Shown piece after piece: positions 39,103 through 50,500 of a DNA stretch of 64,000 nucleotides. The stretch spans positions 372,001-436,000 of the forward strand of contig JARFJB010002418.1 in the NCBI GenBank assembly GCA_036346205.1, given 5' to 3'. The notes under the pieces were generated by a model. The model did not search any database and was not told the origin of the DNA. It was given only the letters and a program-made list of their open reading frames with translations. Numbering within the stretch: position 1 is the stretch's first letter; every line of letters starts with the position of its first letter. A program made the translations under genes and the position numbers. This stretch comes from Vesta saturnalis. Lineage: Eukaryota; Arthropoda; Insecta; Coleoptera; Lampyridae.

Positions 39103-39440
39103 TCAAAAAGATTCTACATTTTTTTTCTTTCTACTTCTCATATATATCCTAAATACAAAAAGAACAGGCAGTAACCACCCTGCCCCCCCCCCAGATCCAC
39201 ACCAGCCCCACAACAGGGTCCGCACATGGACCTTTCCTTTTAGAGGACAAAGACAGCACCCATCCCCTAGGGACAGGGGATAGCAAACAGATCCTGGGGG
39301 TGACAGGCGATAGCAAACAGATCCTTTTATGTGCACACCAAACAGAGAGGGGGAGCAGTTCCTTTTATGGTCAGAGATGATAGCTCTTCCTACGATGCGA
39401 GCTGTTGCATCTGCTTTTGTACACGGCACTTTCCTCTCTC
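39103..39440. other. GC-rich island with a short direct repeat
   Basis: A patch of about 340 bases much richer in G and C than its surroundings, including a run of C at 39180-39191. A 24-base repeat, GATAGCAAACAGATCCT at its core, occurs at 39272-39295 and 39302-39325. The minus-strand ORF here has low-complexity content and no recognisable family; I do not call it a gene. Confidence 0.5.
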
Positions 39441-39451
39441 ACTCTCTCACT

Positions 39452-39605
39452 CTCTAGATGCACCTAGCGCTGCTGTATGGCGCTTCGCCCCCTTATGCAG
39501 ATAGAACCATGCACAGGGTCCCCTTATGAACAAAGGGGCTTAATACATGATTATATATACATAAGGGGGCGAAGCCTTAGCGACAGCACCATCTAGTGGG
39601 CCAAC
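39452..39605. repeat. Short palindromic element (MITE-like)
   Basis: Inverted arms: left TAGATGCACCTAGCGCTGCT leading into GCTTCGCCCCCTTATG, right CATAAGGGGGCGAAGC leading into GACAGCACCATCTAG. The arms match over about 40 bases with a small gap and enclose about 55 bases. No coding content. Confidence 0.65.
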
Positions 39606-40087
39606 TGTGGCGTTGTTATACTACTGCATTAATTTTGTTTTAAGCGTATATATTGGTTAGTTACATGTCATAATTAGAATTTTTTACACGGGGTAACCGT
39701 CTACAAAATTAAGAAATACATTTTGTTTACATTTTATCCGATACCGACCCACTTCCATTTAAATTTGCAGAATAATTAAAAGTTCAAAGAGTTCAAGGTG
39801 CACCGCGCATTCCGACTCAACAGCGACAGAAGTTTCAAATACCGGCACCGATTCAAACCTTCAGAAACCCTAGTAGATCGACGTCGTCACTGACGTTACT
39901 TGGACTGATTTTACTCCTTTAATTCCTGCCAAAGAGGAATCTAGGCCTCTATATCAACGTTTACCTAGATTGGCGATCGAGTAACCCGATTATACCGCGA
40001 TAGCCCAACCGCAGTTGACCGCCCCGCCCCTCTTAAATAATTCTACTAACGATTGATGGACCACAGAAGGTAAAAGCGTTATAACAG

Positions 40088-40125
40088 TATAAATAGGAAT
40101 GCTGTACTTCAAATGATCATTTCAG
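40088..40125 (+). promoter_or_regulatory. TATA box and TCAG initiator before the second integrase
   Basis: TATAAATA at 40088-40095 is followed about 34 bases later by TCAG at 40122-40125, upstream of the integrase start near 40192. Confidence 0.45.
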
Positions 40126-40191
40126 AGTTTGTACAGTTTGCAACTGCAACGATATTCCACGTAGAGATCGTAGTAAAATCCAAACTGACAA

Positions 40192-40925
40192 AATGAGTAA
40201 AGCTGCTGTTGAAGAACTGCACAAACCAGCAAGAAGAAACTTTCCGCGGCGTTGTGTAGTACTCAGATTTAAATGATCTATTCCAAGCTGATTTAGCGGA
40301 AATGATAATTTGATAAATGATAAATAAAGGATTTCGATACATTTTAGTGATAATAAATGCATTTTCTAAATATGTCTGGCGTTTCCCATCAAACGCAAGA
40401 ATGGTAAACTAGTCGCAGAGGTATTGCAAAGGATGTCTAAACATATACAAACTGACATGGCAACAACGGAGCTTTATAATGCTGAATTTAAAAAAGTAAT
40501 GAAAAAATTTAATATTAATCATAACAGTAGTTATTCAAACTTGAAGAGTAGAATAGTGGAACGTGTAAATCGCACCCTTAAAGCAATAATGTGGAAAAAT
40601 TGTTGTCAATTATAATTCAAGAAAGCATAGAACAACCTGATACAAACCGATAGATGTAACGGAAAAGAACGCTGCAGCTATTTTGAAACATTTAAAATGT
40701 GATAAAGTTCTTAACCGTAAAACACCTAAATTTTAAGTGGGGGGAGTATATACGCATTAGCAAATATAGAAGTATATTCTCTAAGGCCTACACACCTGAT
40801 TGGAGTTACGAATTCTTTCGAATATCGGCAGTAAAACGTTAATTATATAAATGTCTCGTTATGTGGCTGGATTTTGATAATTCTCACAATTCATGGATTT
40901 CTAATAAAGACATTATATAATACGT
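40192..40925 (+). pseudogene. Polinton integrase, copy 2, heavily degraded
   Basis: It starts MSKAAVEELHKPARRNFPRR, the same opening as copy 1. The catalytic core is in several frames: QADLAEM-like remnant near 40290, QTDMATTELYN where the second block should be (about 40448), and SRIVERVNRTLKAIMWK (about 40547-40595) with the third Glu. Stops and frame changes are dense. It marks a second Polinton copy or a rearranged end of the same element. Confidence 0.75.
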
Positions 40926-41150
40926 TATATACGATTAATCATATATACTGTAATATTATTATGCAATAAATAACTTTTTAATTTTTAAATTCTTATTTAT
41001 ATTAACATATACATATAATACTACATACTATTAAAGCGTTACACAAACACACACTCACGGTCTGTCGCTAAATGTTCCCATTCTCCTTTTTGCGCTTGCC
41101 TATGCGCCAACTACCATTCTACTATATGGTGGACTACATTTTTGGATTCA

Positions 41151-41273
41151 TTAAGGTGCACCTCCTTCACTTGGTGAGTTTTGATTCGATGACTCGTAAT
41201 TCGGCAAATGTTCTATTTCGTGTACAAATGGGTCCAATGATATTTCTTTAAGGTCTTCTATTAATCGTTTCAT
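41151..41273 (-). CDS. Hypothetical 40-residue ORF
   Basis: A clean short minus-strand ORF that begins MKRLIEDLKEISLDPF and ends with a polar SPSEGG tail. Its composition is protein-like (amphipathic start, acidic middle), and it lies 0.3 kb from another minus-strand coding-like ORF. It could be a small Polinton gene. I recognise no family. Confidence 0.3.
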   Translation of the reverse strand: MKRLIEDLKEISLDPFVHEIEHLPNYESSNQNSPSEGGAP

Positions 41274-41565
41274 ACAACAAATACACTACACCGTCTTATT
41301 GCGATTGAAAGACTTATTCCACCCCCGTACTTATAAACTAGATTATCTAAGTAGCCAGCACTGAAATTGACATATTATTCTTTGCACTACACTAACACAA
41401 TCTTTAGATTTAGGCCTTTAGGCCACGACTCTGCATTATAACATATCCACATATTGGCTAACCTTTATTATTATCCTTATTCTCTATATGCTCGTTACCC
41501 CCACTTTTTTTACTTTACAGTTTTGGCAACTTCTACATCAATATTTATTTTCTCCTTAGCAAATT

Positions 41566-41932
41566 CTACAATTTCCATAACACACGCACATCGGGCATTT
41601 CCACTGCCACGTTTACTATTTTATTATAAAATGCAGAAAATTCCATAGTAGGTACTAAATCCAATCGGTAACTTATTATCTTAAGAAGTCTCCATAAATG
41701 TTCTATAGACTCCCATCCTAAATAGATTTCTGATTCTTCACAATCACAGGTGCGTAGAACTTTCTTCTTGTGAATAGTTTCATACGATACAGTTTTTGAA
41801 CCCAACCCTTCAGGTGTGTAGAAATAATTTGTAATTACACCTTGATTGTCTGTAAGTATCTGCCATTCCTGCTTGTCAAGCACCACTCCATTACTCTTAG
41901 ATCCATTGTTACAGGCTAAATACTCACTAGAG
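41566..41932 (-). CDS. Hypothetical protein, possibly a Polinton gene with a PC4-like segment
   Basis: The minus-strand frame is open from about 41932 (SSEYLACNNGSKSNG) to a stop at 41566. It has GVVLDKQEWQIL, reminiscent of the strand-turn-helix of PC4-type single-stranded-DNA binders (a GI-x-L-x-x-x-QW pattern), then a Cys/acidic stretch and a helical end. Polintons often encode small nucleic-acid-binding proteins, so this could be one. No ATG is visible at the open end; it may begin after a splice acceptor. Assignment is weak. Confidence 0.3.
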
Positions 41933-42583
41933 CATCCAGCCCGTCAAATCGGTAGATAAAGTCAAAAAGGCGCCACCTGTTAAAATCATTTATAGCGGGA
42001 AGACGTTATGAACTGAGGTTATATTGGTCTAACAGGAAACCGAAACGTTCATTCAAAAATCTACTACTTCTACAAAGTCTACTTCAAAATTATTAACGTC
42101 AGGTTCACCTAAACTGCAATAAAATCTTAAGCTTTAAATATAAAAGCCGCAATATGCGAACTAAAACCTAAAACTCACTAAATATTTCGATAATTCTACG
42201 TCAAAAATTATTAGCTCAACTAATAAAAAAAAACAAACGAAATACGATAATTAATTCTTCAAATTAAAACACAAAAAATACGTCACACAAAGTTAAACAA
42301 ACGCGATCAGAAATCTATGAAATACTAAAATTTATCAAACGTCCATATCGGGATTTAATACCTAAATTGAAATACAGCCTTACCACAACACAAAGAACAA
42401 ATTTGCTTACTTGTATGGCAAATCAGGCACTACGGTGTCTTCAGTCGATAAGATGATTCCTATAAAAATACTTCAACAAATATTGGCGACTTATCGCACT
42501 ACCCTCGTATGGGCAAAATCAAACAGTAATCGGTCAACGGCCGATTTAATTTACATTTACCTTACGTTATATCTACCTGAACT

Positions 42584-42585
<2 letters not shown>
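41933..42585. other. AT-rich DNA without recognised features
   Basis: Only short ORFs; no repeat structure seen before the TA microsatellite. Confidence 0.5.

Positions 42586-42640
<55 letters not shown>
42586..42640. repeat. TA microsatellite, left flank of the mariner-like element
   Basis: Pure TA run that ends exactly where the element terminus CACAGCGTGTTCAGCG begins. Confidence 0.93.
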
Positions 42641-42645
<5 letters not shown>

Positions 42646-44149
42646 CGTGTTCAGCGAGGAATGGGACAGTGCAATATCTCGAGAGCGGATGAAATTTTTA
42701 AATTATGAAAATATTTTTGTAAATATCTTCCAAGGGCGCACATTTGTTGGCACAAAGATTTGAATCAACGCCCATCACCCCCAGGTGGCGATATCTCACT
42801 TCACTTTTTAAAATGCAATGCCCTATTTTTATTTCATTTTTGGATTCTATGACATATTTGTGATGACTTTTATTAAGACTTCACAAGTATTGTATGCTGC
42901 CAGGTTTCCCGATCGACGCCATCCCGGAAAAATACATTTGTTCGTGTAGCAAATATTTTGAGGGGAACCGGTTTTTCCTCACCGTAAGTGCGAGAATCGC
43001 ACAAAGACAGCAACAGATGAAGCACACACCGTCGGTGTATTAGCATGTGTAGCTTATAATCCTCATGTGTCTGTGAGATCTATTTCTGAAGAGTGTGGCG
43101 TATCAGTTGGTTCTGTCCATAAAATATTAAAATCTAATACAAACCATTTAAAATTCATTTGGTACATGGACTGCATGCAGGAGATCAAGATCGCAGACTT
43201 AATTCTATCACCGGAGTTTTTATGGAACATTATGCGCAAGACCCTAATTTTCTAGGTCGTATCGTGTGGTCTGATGAAAGTAATTTTTCAAACAATTGAA
43301 TCGTTAATCGCCACAATTCCCATTACTGGTCGTCAGAAAATCCTCATTGGGTAAGAGCAACCAATTTCCAAGTGAGATGGAACATAAATGTATGGTGCGG
43401 AATGATAGATGACAAATTGATTGGCCCATATTTTTTTAATGGTACCTTAACAGGCCAACGCTATTTGGATTTTCTTGAAAATCAACTGCCTCCTTTGCTT
43501 GAAGATGTAAATGTAAATCTGCGGCAAGTGATGTACTTTCAACAGGATGGCGCACCGGCGCACAATAGCGCAATAGTGAGAAATTATCAAATGGTCCCAT
43601 TATGTGGCCAGCTCGTTCTCCTGACCTTAGTCCCTTAGACTACTTTCTTTGGGGACATTTAAAGAGTGTAGCGTATGAAACACCTTCTAGAGATGTAGAG
43701 GAGTTACAAAACAAAATTAGAATTGCTTGTGCAAACATACCACGAGAAACTTTAAGAGCGGCAACTAGTGTTACATTAATTAGGCGTTATCAAACGTGTG
43801 TAGAAAATGATGGAGAAACATTTGAACATTTAATTTAATTTGTATGCTTTCAATTAATAAAATTCCAAAAATTATTTTTTTTCTCAGAAACTACAAAAGA
43901 TAGGTTGGTAGGAGTCTTAATAAAAGTAATCACAAATATGCCATAGAATCCAAAAATGAAATAAAAAATAGGGCATTGCATTTAAAAAATTAAAGTGAGA
44001 TAGCGCCACCTGGCGGTGATGGGCGTTGATTCAAATCTTTATGCCAACAAATGTGCGCCCTTGGAAGATATTTACAAAAATATTTTAATAATTTAAAAAT
44101 CTTCATCCGCTCTTGAGATATTGCACTGTCCCATTCCTCGCTGAACATG

Positions 44150-44152
<3 letters not shown>
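42641..44152 (+). mobile_element. mariner-like element with 240-bp terminal inverted repeats
   Basis: The left arm 42641-42880 and right arm 43913-44152 are inverted copies of each other (GTTCAGCGAGGAATGGGAC near the outer ends, AGTCTTAATAAAAG at the inner ends) with few differences. A transposase lies between. TA flanks both ends, as expected for a TA target, here inside a TA microsatellite. Confidence 0.92.
43020..43838 (+). pseudogene. mariner/Tc1-type transposase, frameshifted and internally shortened
   Basis: An HTH segment (SVRSISEECGVSVGSVHKIL) is followed, in other frames, by the first Asp block WSDESNF (about 43270), VWCGMIDDKLIGPYFF, the second Asp in FQQDGAPAHN and the third in RSPDLSPLDYFLWG. 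A stretch expected between the second and third Asp (an NR-WIGR-type segment) is missing and the frame changes there (near 43595). Stops occur before 43320. The C-terminus reaches TAA at 43836-43838. It belongs to the group often labelled Tc3-like in insect annotations. Confidence 0.85.

Positions 44153-44221
<69 letters not shown>
44153..44221. repeat. TA microsatellite, right flank of the mariner-like element
   Basis: TA run continuing the interrupted microsatellite of 42586-42640. Confidence 0.93.
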
Positions 44222-44224
<3 letters not shown>

Positions 44225-44595
44225 TACGTATCTATATAAGACGCCCAAACCTCCACCCTCTATATTATATTAATTAAAGTATATTAAACTGAAATTGTTT
44301 ATTGAATAGCGTTGGTATAAAAACGCTATAAGAGGGGAAAAGAAATAAAAAAACTAAAGTATGTGTATATTGTGCTATATTCTTAAATGCAGTACGCCTC
44401 CGCCGTATTAACGGTCAAAGTCGCCTCGGATGTATAAATTGTCGTATAGTTAACGTTTGCATTAGCCTCCTGCAATGTTGCAAAAATTATGTTATAATGT
44501 GTGTAATTCCATACGTATTTTTTATGCGTTAGCGTCACGTTGTCGCCTTCATCGTAACAGGAGATAAAGTTTCAGTGTTAAGCATTTCTTACACG
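44222..44595 (+). promoter_or_regulatory. Presumed 5' flank of the recombinase-like gene
   Basis: Unique-looking DNA of average composition directly before the first coding exon. I see no convincing TATA box; promoter content is inferred only from position. Confidence 0.3.
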
Positions 44596-47500
44596 ATGGA
44601 GTGCGTGAATAAGAATGTCACTAAAAGGTAAGTGTACCGTAAAATGGGGCGACTTTGTGCCTAACGTGGTCAAATTGTGCCACTACGTGTTTATCGGACA
44701 TATTCGTATTGTTGCGGCTCTCCGTTCTATTTACCGTAACAAACTCTCGTCCGAGGTCACAGTTATTAGATGCGAATACTGTGAAACGCAACGTTTGTTT
44801 GTACAGGAACCTATATTTTTGTTTCATCGAGTTATTATACAGGTGAGTTTTGCATATTTTTCGTTTATTGGTAATATTTCTCCTGTGTAGCTTAAATCGT
44901 TTTAATAATGCTTGATTCAAAGTTGACATGTTGTTAGCTGTTACATAGGCTATCTTTTAAAGTATATTGAGTAGTTCTGCCGTGTAAGATAGCTCGAAAA
45001 TGTGACATTGAATAAGATTTCGACGATTTGTGGGCGGAATTTGTGTCACAATTTATTATGAAATTTAGTGGGTTGAGATTGTGTCATTCTTATTTTTTTT
45101 CAGAAATGCCCCGAAAATATCAGCGATTAGTCGGATCCCGATATTACAAGAATTATACCGACGATACTGTTCAAAAAGCTATCCAAGAAATTAAGGATAA
45201 GAAAATTTCCATACGGGAGGCTGCGAAAAAGTAAGATTCGCTATAAAATTAATCAAAACACCAATATTTATTCCAACTTTATTTTCAGGTATAGCATTCA
45301 CCGAAACACTCTTTCAAGTAAATTACATGGAAAACATACCTTATCTTCTGGTGGTCAAACGGCACTTGATAAATACGAGGAGAAAACAATTACTGATCAC
45401 GTAATAGCAGTTTCTACCTACGGTTTCCCTGTAACGTCCCAGGATCTACAGTATATTGTCAAAACATATTTAGATAGAAGGGGAAAAAAAATCTCTGTAT
45501 TCAAAGAGAACTTTCCTGGAAAAGAATGGACTTTGTCATTCTTAAACAGGCACAAGAATATTCTTTCAAATCGAGTAGCAAGAAATAAAAGTGTTTCAAG
45601 GGCGGCAATAGATGAAGGAATTATACATTCATTTTTCGATCATCTTGAAAGAGAGTTGGAGGGTGTTCCGCCCACCAACATTTGGAATTATGACGAGACA
45701 AATCTTGGGGACGACCCTGGTCCTTATTAGACGGGGTACGAAATATCCTGAGAAAATTAGAAATGCGACTAAAGCCTGCACTTCTCTAATGTTTGCGGGA
45801 AATGCAGCCGGGAAGATGGCACCTGTATATGAGCTTTATAAGTCAGAAAAACTATGGCAGTCATGGGCAGAAAATGGACCGGATAACTCCCGCTATAATA
45901 GGACAAAGTCTGGGTGGTTCGACTACCAATGTTTCGAAGATTGGTTTGTTAACCTTATGCTTCCAATCTTAAAAAACCAACAAGGCAAAAAGGTCCTAAT
46001 TGGGGACAACTTAAGTTCTCACCTTAATGTTGAGGTAGTGCGCCAATGCGAACGCAATAATATATCATTTATAGCGTTGCCCCCAAATGCGACACACCTT
46101 CTACAGCCGCTAGACGTGGCATACTTCCGGTCATTGAAAGGCAATTGGCGAAAAATCCTTAATGAATGGAAAGATTCTCCTCAGGGAAACCGATGTGCAA
46201 CTATCCCCAAAGATATCTTCCCGACCTTACTAAAACAATCAGTGGATATGATGAGCCACAAAGATCCCCATATCCTCCCTTCTGGATTCAGAAAATGTGG
46301 TATTTATCCACAAAATCGTGAAGTGGTTTTAAGTCGTCTTCCAAATGAAATTCTCGAAAATGAAACTTCGGAAATAAAAAATGCTCTCAGCGAAAGCTTT
46401 ATACAACACTTACAAGGAAAGAGAGAAAACCTTACTGCCTCTCGTCGACCTAAACGTAAAAGGGTCAATGTAGTTCCTGGAAAGAGTATAAGCGCTGCCG
46501 ATATTCAAATTACTATTCAAACCGCCACCACCAAAGAAAACATAAACGACTCAGAACCCATTCCATCAACTTCGACAAAACCCATGCAACCCACTTCGAC
46601 AAGCTCTAAAAATACAGGTAAAAACTTGATTCTAGCTCGGAAAAGGAAACTTTTCGGGACAAGCGACGATTCTGATATTCCTTCATATAGAGAGAAAGCG
46701 ATGTATCACCTATTTCGGAATTTGATAACCTGTCCGATAATGATACAAGAAAACAGGAAGTTTTTGAGAATGACGAAACGTTACATGTTGGAAATTACAC
46801 AATAGTTCAGTATGACAGTAATTTTTTCCCAGGCGTGATTACCGCCATTACTGTCAGTGCTATAACTAAATGCGGTAACCACTGGAAATGGTCCGAAAAA
46901 AAAGATGAGTTGCTTTACGATCCAGCAGATATCGTCAAGAAAAAAATTAACCCTCCAATTCAAATCTCTAGAAGGGAAATTTTTCGAGTTCCCGATATGG
47001 ATTGTTACCCTTAATTATATTGGACTATTCTTTTTTTATTTTGAGTTGTGAACATTTTGTTTTTTTTATTTTAATTTGTGAGAAAATCGACTTTGATTAC
47101 ATTTTATGAATAATTTTTCTTTTATTTAAAAAAATTGGGGTGGCATTGTGCCACAAAAATAATACAACTAAAACTGATTTGGGTGAAATAGTGCCACGCC
47201 GCTGATTCCAGACCAGTTCCAATATAATACGACGCATAACGTGGTACATTCTCACCTTCTAAATAGGCGAGTTTGTGTTGAAATGATAATCAAATGGCTG
47301 GGACAAAGTCACCCCAATGCGATGGGTGAAATTGTACCAATTATTAAATTTTTTTTTGCAAAAACTAATGAAAGTTTTCTTGTTCTTTTTACATATTTTC
47401 GTAACCAAAGATTCAAAAATTATCCTTAATTTTTTTCAAAATTTTTTGTGCTCATAACTGCCCGAAATTGTTAGGAAAACATGAAATGTGGCACAAAGCC

Positions 47501-50500
47501 ACCCTATTTTACGGTACATATTGTTTTAGTATTAATTAGTTACCTCTATTGATATTTAAGTGTTGATGTGTAAGTTGTACTAAAATAGACATTTTTTCTT
47601 TGACGAAAAGTAAAATGTAAAACCTTATATTTCATAATAACTGAAACTACTTTAAATAGATACTATTTATTTTAAACCAGCGACTTTAAAAATTATAACT
47701 GTAATGCTTCTTCATTTCTAAAATAATTCAATTTCTGTACTTTATGTGCATTCTGCTATAGTAAAAATTGTCTTTTTCTCCTTTAATGTATTCATGATTT
47801 TTCATTTCAGCTTCTCAAAAATTATTTATGTTTTATTTATAATTAAATTAGACTTTATAATAGCTGAATGTATAGTACGTTTTCTAATCGATGCTTTTAA
47901 AGTTAGCTCAAGTATTTTGTCCATTTTCAAATTATAAATTTATATTGAAAAATCCATTTTAAAGTTTAAAAAAAATTATTGTTGGAAAATGTGATAAAGG
48001 TTTAATTAAATTTGTCTCTAACGCTTAAATATGTAGTCATTTTTTGTTCTTACTTGACGTAATATAGTCTTACATTGATGAATTTAGTTAGAGATCAACA
48101 GGTATTACATAGTAATATAAATAACGTTTAAATTTAAATAAAAAATGTAAAGCACAGAACATTTCCTTGTTCCGATCACTATTTTTCGGTTGCCAAATTT
48201 TACCCCAATTACATTGCGAAATAATTACGTTAATTAAATAATTCAATAGGTACTTAATCTTTATTTATATGCCAATTTGGTACCATTCTGTTGAAAGACA
48301 AACTCTTTATCATTTTATACTATTTAGCTGACAAAAGTAGTGATATAGTGGTCATATTTTTTTCACTACACTGCGTTATCCTTATTTATAACCCGTTTTC
48401 GTTGGGAAAAGGACCGATAATTTTGTTATAATAGTTAAACACAAAATATGATCAACTGTTAGTCTTTTTTTTTGTTTTTAATATAAGTGCATTAAGATAT
48501 TCAAGTATCTAATCCAGACGGTAGCATCAAGGTCAAATTATAATCCTATGTTATTATCCGAACTACTCACTTTCATTATCAATTAAAATTTTAAATAAAC
48601 TTTGTAAAAATGTTGTTTTGGTCAGCAATATTTGTACTCAATAATTTTTATGATTTTACTTCCTTTTGATTTGCAGTACAGCACTTAAGCCAAGTAGAGG
48701 AAAATTACTGGTTGCGTTAGCCAAGAAACAAAACGATGGTTCAGCAGAAATTTCCGGTAGGGGTTTTACAACGAAGCTTAAATTCTTTCACGCTGTTTAA
48801 ATTCGTATTTGCAAAAAAGAAATAATAATAGGTAATTACTGAAACGGCTAATTTTAAATTTAGTGCAACATAAAATCAAAATGTACTGTCACGAACTGAT
48901 TTACACAACGTTGTATTTGTTTTTAGAAACATACTATAATCACTTGTAATCTCCCTAGTGCTTGGATTATTTTCGGAAATTTTTTCGAGTCACAAATGTT
49001 TTGAAAATTACCCCGAGTCGAAGACGAGGGATAATTTTCTCAAAACATTTGTGAACGAGAAGAAATTTCCGGTAATTAATTCAAGCACGTGGGGAATTCA
49101 GTAAGAAAATATCCCAAGATTATCCGTTGCTATTAATGACGGGAGATTTCCGATTGGAAAATCTCCCAACGGGATATTTTCGGCGATAATATAACTAGTG
49201 TTATGATTATCATCGGTGATCGCTCGAGTTAAAACCGATGAAAATTGAACTCGTGCTTCGCACTCGTTCAATTTTCTACAGGTTTTAACGAGTGGTATCA
49301 TCGATTATTAATTATATCACGTGTTATATTTGGTAAGAGAATATAATGAACGTTAATAGAAAATATATTTTTTTAAAGTCTACAATTTTAAACGATCTGC
49401 CACTTTGACAGTAAACTAGTTTATTCATTAAAATCATGTGACAATCAACATGCGGTGAAAAATTATCGCCGATTTGATAGCCTATTCTGCGATTTTTTTT
49501 TTTGTATTTTAACCAATTAAAGTAAACAAAATGTACCATGTGACATGTGAATTATCTTCTCAAAGTAATAATTGTATTTATTCATATACAGTATGTCGTC
49601 CCATTTAAGAAAAGGCAGCTAGGTGTTTTCGGTATTTGCAAGAGGACATATTTTGACATTTTGCACAGTCATATCAAATGATTGTTCACCTTTTTAAGAC
49701 AATTCAACTGAATGTAAACTTTGAACTGAACCTACCATGACTTCGCAAGCAGAGGAGTCAATTTTCATTATTTTGTTGCGCTATGAAAATATCGATAAGT
49801 ATTGCTAGAGAGTGTGATTTAGAAACCCAAGATACCGAGTTATGGGATAAAACTAATCCTTTTGGGTAATAGTCGTGTTTTAAAAGCAAGTTTTCCAAGC
49901 TTTAAACGTTTCAAGAGAAGTTGCACTTATCTTTCTCAGTAAAAATAGAAATACACCTTTCCATTTTTAGTGAGGAGCATAGCTTGTAAAAAATGTTTGT
50001 GTACCCTATTACCCTAAAAGATCAGTATTTTTAAGTAGAACGTTAGCTGTGAAAGTTTTCATATTGTAACTCGGACTGTAAGGTTTAAATAATATCCTCA
50101 GTAACTTTTCGTATCCAAAAGGAAAAAATTTCGACAATTCACCTTGCATCGTATATATGTACCATATGATCTAAAGAATTGGCCCTGTTTGCAAAGTCGT
50201 AGTAGCCGGTGTTCAAAGTTCACATTTCAGTTAGCTATCCAATTCAAATGGTATTTGTATTAAATGAACCATGTACTCTTTAAAATAGCAAAAATATAGA
50301 GGCGTCTTCATCTTAAATGCAACACATTGTATAATTACAATGTTTAAGATTGTATAGTAACCTAGTAATAATGACTGAGTTTTAGAATATGTTGAAAGTC
50401 CAGCACCATCTGTAGATTTTTCTCTGTCTGAATTTTCAAACCTGAATGACTGTTAATGATCCAACATATGATCACACGGTATTAAAATCAGAATTCAGTT

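Noticed and set aside
39103..39429. 108-residue minus-strand ORF with Gly/Leu-rich stretches
   Set aside because: Produced by GC-rich low-complexity DNA and the direct repeat; no family.
44615..44929. ORFs on both strands at the left end of the second pogo element
   Set aside because: They read through the terminal repeat and 5' region of the transposon; the true transposase starts at 45106.
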